DNA of 64,000 bases from Thalassia testudinum (GCA_037157565.1 JAZHRO010000063.1:158150501-158214500), one strand, 5' to 3'. Shown: positions 48,049-58,715, counted from the stretch's first letter. Numbers and translations: made by a program. The notes: a model not told the origin generated them from the letters alone.

Positions 48049-49563
48049 TCAAGGGGAATGGAGGATATAAGATGATTCAGCCAAATCAGTAGAATTTACA
48101 TCAATGAACGGCTTGAGTCTCTGACCGTTCATGATGAAAGGTTCAGAATCGTGGCTGAGCGAACTGATTTCGATGGCTCCATTTCCAAAAACCTGTCGGA
48201 CCAAATATGGTCTGACCCACTTGGATCGCAATTTTCCAGGGAAAAGTTTGAGTCGGGCATCAAAGAGTAGGACCTTCTGACCAAGATAAAAGATCTTTCT
48301 CGAGATATGCTTGTCATGGAAGGCTTTAACCCGCTCCTTGTAGATTCGCGAGTTCTCATATGCGTCTAGGCATAATTCATCGATCTCGCTGATTTGAAGT
48401 TTTCTGTGGGTTCCAGCCTTCGAAAGATCTAGATTACAGTTCCGTACTGCCCAATAGGCTTTATGCTCCAGTTCGACGGGAAGGTGACACGCCTTCCCAT
48501 ACACCAGTCTAAAGGGAGACATGCCTAATTGGATTTTGTGGGTGGTCCTATAGGCCCACAAGGCTTCCAGAAGTCGGGACGACCAGTCCTTCCTGTCAAG
48601 CCGAACAGTGACCTGCAGGATTTTCTTGATCTCCCGATTTGATAGCTCAGCTAGACCATTATTTTGGGGGTGGTAAGGAGTAGAGATTTGGTGAGACACC
48701 CCGTATTTGGTCATCAGTGACCTAAACTGAGCATTTGTGAAATGGGTCCCCCCATCTGAGATTATGGCACGAGGAATCGCAAACCTTGAGAAAATGTTTT
48801 GATGAATGAATTTGAGAATGATTTTGTGATCACAGGTTCCGGTCGATATGGCTTCGATCCATTTGGACACGTAGTCCACAGCAAACAAAATGTATTCGAA
48901 ACCATCCGAAACAGGAAAGGGGCCCATAAAATCAATCCCCCAAATATCAAAGATTTCGCATACGAGAATCGACTGCAAAGGCATCATGTCATGATGGCTC
49001 ATGTTGCCCAAAGTCTGGCAACGACTGCATGCCTTGCAGTGACTGTATGCGTCTTTGAACAGTGTGGGCCAGTAAAAGCCGCACTGGAGGACTTTTGATG
49101 CGGTTTTATGCCTAGAGAAATGGCCACCGCATGCCTGGTCATGGCAGAAAGAGAGAATATTGTTGATTTCCTCTTCCAGGACACATCTCCGGATGATTTG
49201 ATCAGCACCTATGCGAAAAAGGTACGGGCCTTCCCAAATGTAATACTTGGCATCAGAGCGCAATTTATCTTTCTTGGCCTTTGGCCAATGAGACGGGATA
49301 TGATGAGATGCCAAGTAGTTTACTATATCAGCAAACCATGGAAGTCTAGTACCAATAGTCAGTAGGTGTTCATCAGGAAAATGCTCTGTGATGGGTCCGG
49401 AAAGGCTGATAATCTCAGAAGGAAGACGGGACAAATGGTCGGCTACCACATTCTGCCTTCCCTCCTTGTCACGAATATCGAGATCGAATTCTTGCAACAG
49501 CATGATCCATTGGATTAGTCGAGGCTTCGCGTCCTTCTTGGCAAGGAGATGCCTTACAGCCAT
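48049..49563 (-). CDS. RNase H tail and integrase of element G, uninterrupted
   Basis: The integrase inserts the DNA copy into the host genome. The 504-codon frame is the C-terminal part of the pol frame, opened by an internal ATG. Residues 1-50 are the RNase H tail ([24 protein letters not shown]). The HHCC zinc domain uses H141 and H148 with C179 and C182 (CSRCQ). The catalytic triad is D211 (WGIDFMGP), D270 (ISDGGTHF) and E306 (GLAELSNRE), with the D-35-E spacing of the family. The C-terminal domain follows (LKLFPGKLRSKW, VFGNGAIEI); no chromodomain is seen. Upstream the same frame continues through RT with six stops, so it is not a separate gene but an undamaged stretch. Confidence 0.92.
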   Translation of the reverse strand: MAVRHLLAKKDAKPRLIQWIMLLQEFDLDIRDKEGRQNVVADHLSRLPSEIISLSGPITEHFPDEHLLTIGTRLPWFADIVNYLASHHIPSHWPKAKKDKLRSDAKYYIWEGPYLFRIGADQIIRRCVLEEEINNILSFCHDQACGGHFSRHKTASKVLQCGFYWPTLFKDAYSHCKACSRCQTLGNMSHHDMMPLQSILVCEIFDIWGIDFMGPFPVSDGFEYILFAVDYVSKWIEAISTGTCDHKIILKFIHQNIFSRFAIPRAIISDGGTHFTNAQFRSLMTKYGVSHQISTPYHPQNNGLAELSNREIKKILQVTVRLDRKDWSSRLLEALWAYRTTHKIQLGMSPFRLVYGKACHLPVELEHKAYWAVRNCNLDLSKAGTHRKLQISEIDELCLDAYENSRIYKERVKAFHDKHISRKIFYLGQKVLLFDARLKLFPGKLRSKWVRPYLVRQVFGNGAIEISSLSHDSEPFIMNGQRLKPFIDVNSTDLAESSYILHSP

Positions 49564-50942
49564 GTGATCCGAGTAGATGATGACGTGGGAACCCAGGAGA
49601 TATGATCAAAATTTTTCGAAGGCAAATACTACAGCTAGCAGCTCTTTCTCCGTAACTGTGTAGTTACGCTGAGCCTCATCGAGTGTCTTGCTAGCGTAGT
49701 AAATGACCACGGGTTTCCCGTCATCTTTCTGCCCCAGGACCGCTCCTACAGCGAAATCAGATGCATCGCACATGATCTCAAAGGGTTGAGACCAGTCAGG
49801 GAATTGTAGGATAGGTGCCTAGGTGACTCGGTCATGAAGGTTTTCAAAGGCTAGTGTGCATTCCTTGGAGATTTCAAAGGGTACATCCTTAGAGAGAAGA
49901 GAAGTCAAGGGGCATGCGATTTTCGAGAAATCAGGAATGAAACGATGGTAAAAATCGACGTGCCCCAGGAAAGAATGGATGTCCCTAATCGAGCTAGGCA
50001 TAGGAAGGCGAGAGATCATATCAACCTTAGCTCGATCCACTTGGATGCCCTTCTCCGAAATTAAATGTCCCAGGACAATTCCCTCAGGCACCATGAAATG
50101 GCTTTCTTCCCAAGAAAGAACCAAATTCACATCGATGCACCGCTTGAGTATTTAGACCAAGTGTTGGAGGCAATCGTCAAATGATGCTCCAAAAATTGAA
50201 AAGTCATCCATGAAGACTTCCAGATAGTCACCTACCATATCTGAGAATATGGCAAGCATGCACCGCTGAAAAGTAGCGGGTGCATTGCAGAGACCGAAAG
50301 GCATTCTTCGGAATGCGTACGTTCCGAAGGGGCAGGTGAACGTGGTCTTCTCTTAGTCCTCAAGATGGATTGCCACCTGGTTGTAACCGGAGTACCCGTC
50401 AAGAAAGCAGAAGAACCTATTTCCCGCTAGTTTCTCGAGAATCTGATCAATGAAGGGTAGTGGGAAATGGTCCTTCTTCGTGGAGGAATTGAGTCAGCGG
50501 TAATCTATACAGACTCTCCACGAGTTGGCTAATCAGGTAGGAATGACTTCTCCGATTTCAGTCATTATAGTGGTGAGTCCTGCCTTTTTAGGCACGACCT
50601 GAATTGGGCTCACCCAACGACTATCGGAGATCAGGTAGATGATCCCGGCATCTAACCACTTGATGATCTCCTTTTTCACGACCTCCTGCAGATTGGGGTT
50701 CAAGCGTCTCTGCATTTCACGAGAAGGTCGTGCGCCCTCTTCTGAATAGATATGATGAGTACAATAAGAGGGACTTATTCCAGTCAGATCATCGAGAGTC
50801 CACCCGAGGCTCTGCGATGTTGCTGGAGGACAGCAATCAGACGGGATTCCTGTTCGGGATTGAGCTTGGAATTGATAATCACAGGAAGGGTCTGATTAGA
50901 ACCCAGAAAGATGTATTTCAAGTGAGCAGGAAGGGGCTTTAG
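49564..50942 (-). pseudogene. Reverse transcriptase-RNase H of element G, broken by stops
   Basis: It copies the element RNA into DNA and removes the RNA. After a frameshift near 50800 the frame is constant. RT motifs in order: DAGIIYLISDSRWVSPIQVV, FLDGYSGYNQV, PFGLCNAPATFQRCM, the catalytic VFMDDFSIFG (F in place of Y in the YxDD box, usual in this group), and ISEKGIQVD. RNase H follows with CDASDFAVGAVLGQ and [17 protein letters not shown]. In-frame stops are at 50533-50535, 50494-50496, 50353-50355, 50152-50154, 49819-49821 and 49606-49608. Confidence 0.92.
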
Positions 50943-51980
50943 TTAGAGGATGGGGTTATCAGCAGTAGTGGGTGGTTCAGAATAAAGGTGAGGTTCAAGG
51001 GTAGGATCTATTGGGTTGTCTAAATCTGGATTCGACTCCTCTGTTTGCGGGTCAAGATCTTTCTGCGGTTGATGAGGTATAATCAGGTCATTCTGAAAGT
51101 GTGTTTCATCAACCAAAGCCCTAATGTCACAAATCTGTTCGATGACACCGCAATTGATTCCTTGTTGGGCCTTAAATATATCAATTTTCAGGGTTTGATT
51201 TCCAAATTTAAGCTCTATTTGCCCCTCCTCACAGCTAATGTTGGCTCTAGCAGTAGCCAAGAAAGGTCTCCCTAGAATGATTTGTGTATCCCTAGGATTT
51301 TCAGGTGCATCCATGTCTAAGACTATAAAGTCTACAGGAAAGTAGAAATCCCGCACTCTTACAATAACATCCTCGAGAATCCCTTTTGGTGACTTTATAG
51401 ATCGATCTACTAATTGCAATGTCACCTCAGTTGGTTTTAGCTCAGATTCTTCTAGGTGGTTAAGTAAGGATGTGGGTATCAGATTTATGGAAGCACCCAA
51501 GTCTAGCAATGCTCTATCAAATTGGGTATCACCTATCTTGCAGGAAATCAGGGGAGTACCAGGAACTTTAGCCTTGGGTGGGAGTCTGCTTAGGATTACA
51601 GAGCTGTCTTGCTCTGACAGAACAATTGGACTCCCACTCTTGGCTCGCCGCTTACGCTGGGGTGTACACACATTCTTTAAGAATCGTGCGTAAGCTGGTA
51701 CATGGCGGATTGCATCCATGAAGGGGATGTTTATGTGGACCAGCTCAAAGAGCTTGACCAGGTCCTCCTCAGGTGCCACGGGCTCGGTAGTCTTCTTTCC
51801 CTTGGTCAAGGCCTCGGGAAATGGAACCTTGGTTGGTTCTTCTAGGATAGTTCCAAGTCTTTGATCTAGGATAGGGATAGGAACGTCCTGGATTACCATC
51901 CTAGGCTTGGGATCACTACCAGTCTTGGAGTGGTTTGGATAATGTGGATCCTGGGTTTCCTTACCACTACGGGTTGTCAC
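50943..51980 (-). CDS. Protease region of element G, uninterrupted
   Basis: A 345-codon frame (MTTRSGKETQ). An N-terminal linker rich in Pro and Lys is followed by the aspartic protease: GTPLISCKIG, the catalytic LLDLGASINLIP (D160) and IILGRPFLATARANI, then an acidic tail. It is in phase with the Gag end (a TAA at 52002-52004 separates them) and ends at a TAA at 50943-50945 before RT. DLG replaces the usual D[ST]G, as in A; this is common in plant gypsy proteases. It would mature the polyprotein. Confidence 0.9.
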   Translation of the reverse strand: MTTRSGKETQDPHYPNHSKTGSDPKPRMVIQDVPIPILDQRLGTILEEPTKVPFPEALTKGKKTTEPVAPEEDLVKLFELVHINIPFMDAIRHVPAYARFLKNVCTPQRKRRAKSGSPIVLSEQDSSVILSRLPPKAKVPGTPLISCKIGDTQFDRALLDLGASINLIPTSLLNHLEESELKPTEVTLQLVDRSIKSPKGILEDVIVRVRDFYFPVDFIVLDMDAPENPRDTQIILGRPFLATARANISCEEGQIELKFGNQTLKIDIFKAQQGINCGVIEQICDIRALVDETHFQNDLIIPHQPQKDLDPQTEESNPDLDNPIDPTLEPHLYSEPPTTADNPIL

Positions 51981-52001
51981 GGAATTAAGTCCTGCCTGGT
52001 T

Positions 52002-53749
52002 TTAGTTGGGATTGGGTAAGATGGGTTGCTGCTGATAGCCCGCAAAAGAAGTGGAAGCCTCCATCCCGTCGGGTGAAGGAACAGAGGGGGCCTGATAAAT
52101 CATGTGGGCTTGGCCCGAGTTTGGGTTCATAATGTGCCGCTGTGTTGGCACGTTATTCGGGTTAGGAAGAGGTTGGGAAGGAAGAGTGCCTGGCTGGCGA
52201 GAATTTGCCAACTGGGCCAGTTGATTACGGACCTCTGTAAGTTCGTCCTTGTGTTTTTTTTGGATATCCGCATTCATTCTTTGAATGTCAGCCAGAGTCT
52301 GAAGGATAAGGGACATTTGATCCTGATTTGGCCCTGATGGATAAGTAGGGTTGGGCCGAGGCTGAGGCGGCTAGTAAGGGCAAGGGGGTTGTGGGCGGGA
52401 CTGAAAGGGTGGTCTTTGGGTTTGGGAATTTCCCGCCCACTGAAAGTTGGGATGGTTTCGCCATCCAGGTTGTAGGTGTTGGAGAATGGGTCGTTATGGA
52501 TGGCGTTGAGGTCCTCGAAAGTCTGAGGAACCTCCAGAGAGTCAAAGAAAGGGGGAATGGAATTCCCCGTGCTGGTATAGAAAGGATCGGATGACCCGCC
52601 AATCCAAGAATCAGATGCTGGATATGGATCCATCCCAGCAGAAGATCGATGGAGAATGTTTTGCACAGTCTCCCGTGTGGAAGGAGGCTGTGCAAAGGAG
52701 CTGTGCGTAGCGGTGGCTCGCTGCAAGTGCTGAGTCAGCTCATCCACCTTCTTTTCAATGATTGAGACCTTGTCCAATCGATTGGCCATCAGTTCCAGGT
52801 CGACTGATGCGGATAGGCCCTGCGTCTCATGTGCTCCCCTAAGATTCGTCGATGCGCAGGTATTCGTCCTCTCGAATAATCCCATGGAGTCATTGTTGAA
52901 GGAGTTCTCGCACATGTTTTCGAGAATCTCCCACACAGTGTCCTTATGTTGACCCATGATATTCCCTCCGCAAGTTGCATTGACGAAAAGACGGATGTCC
53001 TCACGGAGTCCCTGGTAAAAAGATTGGACTTGTTCCCATTTAGGAACTCCGTGATGGGGGCACTTTCTCATGAGATCCTGGAAGTGATCCCATGCCTCAT
53101 AGAGAGGTTCCCTTGTTTGATGAGTGAAGTGAGTAATCTGATAGCGCAAGGCATTGGTCCGACCAACGGGAAAGAACTTTTTCAAAAATTCGGACTGAAG
53201 TTCTTCCCAAGTGTTGATCGGCCGGGTCTGAGTTTGATACCAATGAGCGGCCTTGTCCATAAGAGAGAAGGAGAACATCTTCACGAGAAGAATATCCCGA
53301 TTTTGTGCATCTGACCCAAAAGTTTGGGCCAGATGCTTTAGCTGTTTGATGTGCTGGAAGGGATCTTCAGAATTAAGCCCATGGAATTTAGGTATAGCAT
53401 GAATCATATTGGGCTTTAATTCGGAATCAGGTCCTCCAGTCGGGATTCTGACTCGAGGCTCAATGGCCACCGCAGCAGGATTATAATGGTCCTGCATCAT
53501 AGGACGCTGCGGGGGGTGCACAAAGTTTTGGAAGAGGTCATTGAGTCACTAGAGCTGGTGCTCCATATTGTTTTCTTCCTCAACTGGTTGAGCCATGATG
53601 GGGGAAGAAGAAGAACTTGGTTCAGAATCAGATGAGAGAATAATGTGGTGGGGTTGCTGCACAAACACGGGTGTCGAGGCTTGGCCTTGACGAGAGTGAA
53701 TTCCTAAAGGAGGTCTTAAGGGTGGTCTTAAGGACCTCCTACCGAACAT
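52002..53749 (-). pseudogene. Gag of element G, broken
   Basis: It forms the particle shell. The start is the ATG at 53749 (MFGRRSLRPPL). A double stop TAG-TGA (53546-53551) interrupts the frame after about 66 codons. The same frame resumes as the long stretch 53521-52274, with the Gag core: KAAHWYQTQTRPI, WEELQSEFLKKFFPVGRTN, KCPHHGVPKWEQV and FYQGLREDIR. A one-base loss near 52468 moves the frame, after which NHPNFQWAG is read, then a TAG at 52371-52373. The C-terminal coil (LADIQRMNADIQKKHKDEL, 52316-52002) ends at a TAA. Confidence 0.9.
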
Positions 53750-53784
53750 GCACTGTTGGAATAGATGAGTTTAGAAGGTGCTGG

Positions 53785-54000
53785 ACCCAATTGAGGCACC
53801 CAAAAATTGTTGGGTGACTTTAGAGGTGCAAGGCAGATGGACCCCTTGATCAAAAGGATCGTCCACCTGAGAATTACCTGGGCAGCCAGAGAGGGTGAGT
53901 CCCGTGAAGACCCCTACACAATAGAGCATCCCCACGGGTTACAGGATTTCCCCCACCCGACCTCTCTTGTCACTGTGGTTCCAGGTAGACCAGAATGGGG
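53785..54000 (-). other. Conserved leader block, element G
   Basis: It lies 35 bp upstream of the Gag start and is the counterpart of the blocks in B and C. Phrases: gaggcacccaaaa, gagaattacctgggcagcca, agacccctaca, cacgggttacagg, cttgtcact. A packaging or dimerisation role is possible but inferred. Confidence 0.75.
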
Positions 54001-54669
54001 ATCTTGACCTCTTAAGTCTACCTCTTTTACTTTAAGATCAAGGTGCTTAAGGTTCCACTTGAACTTTTAAGTATTTTGAGTGAAAAAGTGACCTAATTTT
54101 AAGGTTGGTTGACCCAAGGGGTCAACTTCACCTCTTGTTCTTTTGATTTCTTTTGGGTCCTTTCTTTTAAAGTTCAAATGGATTTAAGAGCCTGATTTGC
54201 TTAGGGTTCCTCTTGTATAGATCTTTTTCAAACAAGGTTTAGGCATACGTCTTTTTTGGGAAGATCTTTTCTTTGTTAATAGAAGGTGTGTCTCTAGAAA
54301 CCCTAGATTTTCAATCCTTGGATTGTCTCTAGTTGGTCCATTTTAGTTGCCTCAAAATTTTAGTATCTAGGGCTCAATCAAGAAGGTTTTAGCCCTAGTT
54401 ACCTTAGTTGGATGAACAGTTAAGCATGTGTTGAAATAGGCAACTTTGATGAATTACTATGTATAACACAGGTAGCCCTAGGTCGATTCTTCTTTTTGTT
54501 CCTTTTTCAAATTTTAAGGGAGTTAAGAAAGGGCTAATGAAGATTACCTGTTTGTTGGAGTGTTTGTTGTGCGGCTACTCTTCTTTTCCTTTTTCTGTAC
54601 CTGCACACAAGAGAGAAAAAGATTAGCAATTGTTTAAAAGAATTTCAAAGCTTCTAGAATAGTTGTTGC
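54001..54669 (-). other. Leader of element G, PBS-proximal part
   Basis: Non-coding. An 8-bp hairpin gttgaccc/gggtcaac lies near 54107-54126. The minus strand carries donor-like CAGGTACAG near 54600 and CAGGTAATC near 54547; whether the leader is spliced is unknown. Confidence 0.5.
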
Positions 54670-54687
54670 TCCCCGGCAACGGCGCCA
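54670..54687 (-). promoter_or_regulatory. Primer binding site, element G (intact)
   Basis: The minus strand reads TGGCGCCGTTGCCGGGGA, the complement of the 3' end I associate with plant tRNA-Asp. It is the best-preserved site in the window, 6 bp from the LTR. Confidence 0.92.
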
Positions 54688-54693
54688 AGAAAA

Positions 54694-57415
54694 TGGTGGC
54701 GAATTTCCACCGCCGCTAGCCTTCGTCTGTTTTAATGCTTATTACAGTAATGTCGTTGTGGTATAAAATAAGACAGCTACGGTTGTCGATACCATTAAAA
54801 TTTTACTCGGAAATAGTTTCCCGAGGTTGAACTCAGCGAGCTACTGGAATTCTAGAAGTACAAAGTTTCTTTATTACAAAAATAAGAGAGAGGGAGAGAG
54901 AGAGAGATATTTTTTCTTGGCTTCTTCTTCTTCTCTTCTTCCTTTCTTTGCTTGTCTTCTTCTTTTCTTCTTCAGTTCTTCTTCTTTTTCTTGTCGTTAT
55001 CTTCTTTCTTCCTTCTTCTCTTTTCTTTCTCTTCAGCTGCGGAGCCTTTTCTTTTCTTTTTCTTCTTCTCTGCTTTATCTTCTCTGAGGCTTCATCCGTC
55101 GTCTGATATCGCAATCAGACAACTTAAACGGCGGTCTGCTACAATGCTTCCCCTCTCTTTTCTTCCTTTGCTGCTTCTTCTTCTTCCTGCTTCTTCTTCC
55201 TTGGTCTTCTGCCTTGCTCAGCTGCAAGGCTTCTTCAGAGTTTCTTCTTCCGCTCCTCTTCTTCTTCCTTCGCACCCTCTTCCTGCACGAGGCACAAAAA
55301 AACCTAGCCCTTCCCTTTACCCGCACGTCTCTCTCTCTCTCTCTAAACCGCTCATAGGAAGCTCTCCTAGAGCCAGGTTATCGGGTCGGGTAGCGTACCC
55401 GTGACTAGGCGCGCCGACGTGGGTGGTGCGCAAGGAGTGCAGGGTAAACGGGTCGGCCAGGTCTGCGTTGCGTGGGTCACGGACGAGGCAGGCGTGTGGG
55501 CGAGGGGACCTCACCCCATGTTCTGAGGCGCTTAAGTAAAAACACAAAATCAATTTAAATGGGGGCAGCACTTCGAAATCTTACGATGTGGGACTAAACT
55601 TCATCCCTTCTCGCGCGTGCCCGCTGGAAGAACGCGCCCTTGCCTCAGCTCTGCGTCCTGCTTCCCTTCGCGTGCTAGCTGCTTGCCTTCACCTGGGTCT
55701 CTCCAATTCGCCTCAGCTGGAGTCCTAAAGCTTCGAGGCCTGGAGCTCGCTTGGAAGCTCCTCACTTCGTCGCCAATGGCGACCGGGGCTGAAGTCTGTC
55801 TAACACAAGTATGGCCTCTCGGCCTAATCAGACCACAGGGAAACCTTCGTCGTGGCACGGCGAAGGTAGTGCGGGGTGCAGCAAGTCGAGGGGTGGTGTC
55901 TGGCGGCGGCCTTAGGTCGGACTTCAACTGGAAAAATGGGTTTGATCGAGGGAGTGTTGTGGAGGTGTGGAGTGGCAGTGGAGGGGTGGGGGGTGTTGGG
56001 TGAGGTGAGGCGGAGCTTTTGGGATAATTGGCGAGCCGAATGGGGTTGTGAGATGATGGGGACGACTCACCGGAGAGTGGCCAGAGGTGGGGAAGATGAG
56101 GGCAGTCAGGCATGGTCATAGGGTAATCAAGCAAAATAAGTTGGGGAAAAGAAAGAGGGGAAGAAGGGAAATAACTGTTACTTACCTATAGGGATGAAGG
56201 GGGCCAGAGCAGGGTGGCAGTCGTACCGACTGTCGCCGGAGAAGAAACACCCAGAAGGGGGGAGCGGCGGCGAGGAAGAGAGCAGGAGGGCGCGCTCTGG
56301 GTACGGCACGACGCGGGAAGATCAGGCGAAGGTGGCTCTGCTGCTGGTATTGCAGCAGAGCGACAAGAAGGAGGAGGAGCCGCCAGAGCTGGTGGGTTCC
56401 TGTCAGAGTGGGGAGAGAGGAAGGGTTGGGGTTTTCTCCGTCAAGACCAAGCTGCCCGAACTGGCTGGCGACGCTGGTCATTATAAAGGCGGTGGCGTAG
56501 GGGTGGACGCAGGAAGGCGACGTGCCTCCCTCACCGGAGAATGGCTGGAGGTGTGACCCATACCTTCTGCGCGTTCGCACCGAAGGTGTGGGTGTCGTCA
56601 GGTGGCATGGCGGTGTCCCTACGACAGCAGATGTCGTAGGGAACACCGGGTTCAATTTGCAGGACATCCCCCTCACCCTGCGTGGCGCCATGCTCCGCGC
56701 AAAGTCGCCGGGGCATGGCACTGTGTAGAGACTTGTAGGAGGGACTTAAATGCAAAGAACGACGAGGAAATTAGGGGCCAAAATGCAAAGGTTTCAAAAG
56801 TTGAGGTGTCAAAAAGTAATTGATGAGGACCAAATTGTAAAGTCGGTCAAGAAGGTCTCTTCTTAGGCTCAAGTTTTTATGCCTGACTAAATTGGACCTA
56901 AGGATTTTAATGGTGAATTTTTTTTCTAGGTTAGACATTGTTTGACCAACCAATTTACGTAAAAACCCAAATTAAATCATTAATTGGGCATGGTTCTCAA
57001 TGTAGGTCAAAATGGGTTTCTAAGGCCAAATTGAAGGTTCTAAACCCTAGAGATTATTTTTCTATGAATTTTAGAAAATTTAGTCAATTTTTACCCTGCC
57101 TCGAACCTCATGAATTGAAGTGGGTTTGTTTTAGGGTTATAGAATGTCATTTAATTCCTTGGAGTTGCTGTAGCCCTTGTTGAATCAGATCATCCCACTT
57201 TCCTTTTTATTTGGTTTGTTTGACCAGTGTTTGGACCCTGAGTTACCCTGTTTGCAATTTGTGCTGGTGAAATTGCATTTTTGCCCCTTATGACTTGTTT
57301 TCTTCTTAAACTCAGAATTCTCTGAGTCAAGCCTTTCTTTGAGTTATGTAGGAGCCTTTTCTTGCATATCTAGGTTAGATTGTGCTAGTTAGGGTTCATG
57401 ATGAGGTTCTCATCA
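54694..57415 (-). repeat. Right (5') LTR of element G
   Basis: 2,722 bp, closely matching 43782-46537, with an intact tip hairpin TGATGAGgttCTCATCA (57399-57415). The CT-rich run is at 54910-55080. Frames at 55601-56721 mirror those of the left LTR. Confidence 0.92.
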
Positions 57416-57459
57416 TAGACACTAAAATTCTTAAATAGCCCACAAATATGGGCTAATCA
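57416..57459 (-). repeat. Left (3') LTR of element E, terminal piece
   Basis: 44 bp between G and the E interior, ending ggctaatca. It contains the hairpin AGCCCAcaaataTGGGCT (57437-57454). Confidence 0.75.
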
Positions 57460-57496
57460 AATACCCCATGTCTAGTTTTTGCTAATCCCTAGCAAA
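57460..57496 (-). promoter_or_regulatory. PPT and pre-PPT hairpin of element E
   Basis: The minus strand has the hairpin TTTGCTAGGGATTAGCAAA (57496-57478), then ACTAGACATGGGGTAT against the LTR edge. Confidence 0.8.
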
Positions 57497-58715
57497 TCCA
57501 AGCAAAACCTAGCACTCCAAGTGGATTAACCAACCCAATCGGTCATCCTTTAGAAACATATTAAGTTCAGACTTTAGACCTAAGGTTCCCAAGTGGTTGC
57601 TAAGTTACAGACTAGGTCGTCTAAAGATGAGTTGCAAGCACAAGTTTTCCTAATTTCTGACTCTACCCTAAGGTTTATTAATCCCTGAGATTAATGCATC
57701 CGTGCATGTGCATTGGTCTAAGTTATTTAAGGTTAGTATGATTGCCAACCTAGAAAGGAAAAAGCATTTTTTTTAATAATATATATATTTTTTTGTTAGA
57801 TTCCTCTAAGTCTAACCTCAGATCAGTTATCAACACAGTTTGTGTTGGATTCATTGTCTCCATCACCGTACCTCGTAGCGTGCCTGGCTTTCGATGCTTC
57901 AAGATAGCACCGCCCATAGCGACCCCAAGAACTCCTAGCAATCGACACTTTGAGATAGTATCGCCCATGGATTTCTTAAGCAAATTCAGGCCTGTGGCAA
58001 TCAGCACTTGAAGATAGGACCGTCCATAGTACCTGAACCACATAATGCTCTTATATGCCCCCAGTAGGATGGATATCCTAAGAGACAAGCACTGAGGAGG
58101 TAATATGTTATCATCGCATACTCAAGGTGAGTATATACTCCACCTCTTCTACGGCAGGAACTCTTCCAATCAAATTGTGTTTTCAAGCCTCTCCTAAGTC
58201 AAAACTAAGAGAACCAAATTTCTTTAAAGAAAGGAATTAAGGTGATCACTTACTTACACAAGACCAAGTGTGTGAAATTTGGATGCTTGGGTTACAAGGA
58301 CCCGTAAACCAAAAGGTAGAACAAGACTCCAGATACTACCACACCTTTTAACTCAATCCCTAGCTTTCCTTCCTCAACCTCTTGAGGAATGGTCTGCAAC
58401 TTAACTCCTACTTAAGTTTTTAAGTCCACAAAGGACCCTAAAGGTCTAAAGCTAGTAGCTCACTTAGCTTCTAAAGTTTGACCCTAGAATCAACTTAGTC
58501 TAACTTAAAGTTCTGATTTGCTTAAAAATGTAGGGCCTAGCCAATTAAGCTCTATTTTTTTTTTTAAATGCAATATGCATAAATGAATGCAAAATGTAGA
58601 CATGTTATAAACAAATGCCTCAGGTCCTCTCCCCCATGGCTGGTTCAAACAATGTCCTCATTGGAAACAAAAATAGTTAAAGGAAGATATTACCTGAGGC
58701 GGAGGATGGTAGGAG
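57497..58715 (-). other. 3' non-coding region of element E
   Basis: It contains three repeat units (57897-57917, 57948-57970 and 58006-58028) and the GGACATTG/CATGGGGG box at 58629-58662 (minus strand CCAATGAGGACATTGTTTG, then GCCATGGGGGAGAG). No gene. Confidence 0.65.

Larger units (their letters stand above)
43782..57415 (-). mobile_element. Element G: structurally complete Ty3/gypsy (Tat/Athila-type) retrotransposon
   Basis: 13.6 kb with left LTR 43782-46537, right LTR 54694-57415, primer site 54670-54687 and PPT at 46538. On the minus strand the order is gag, protease, RT, RNase H, integrase, with no chromodomain. The LTR pair is the most alike in the window (a few percent difference by eye), fitting its place as a late insertion, into E. 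The flanks tctag (left) and tagac (right) share only tag, so the target duplication is unclear. Two frameshifts and about eleven stops make this copy inactive. Confidence 0.93.

Noticed and set aside
43777..57420. A clear 5-bp target duplication for G
   Set aside because: The flanks tctag and tagac do not match beyond tag; left undecided rather than forced.
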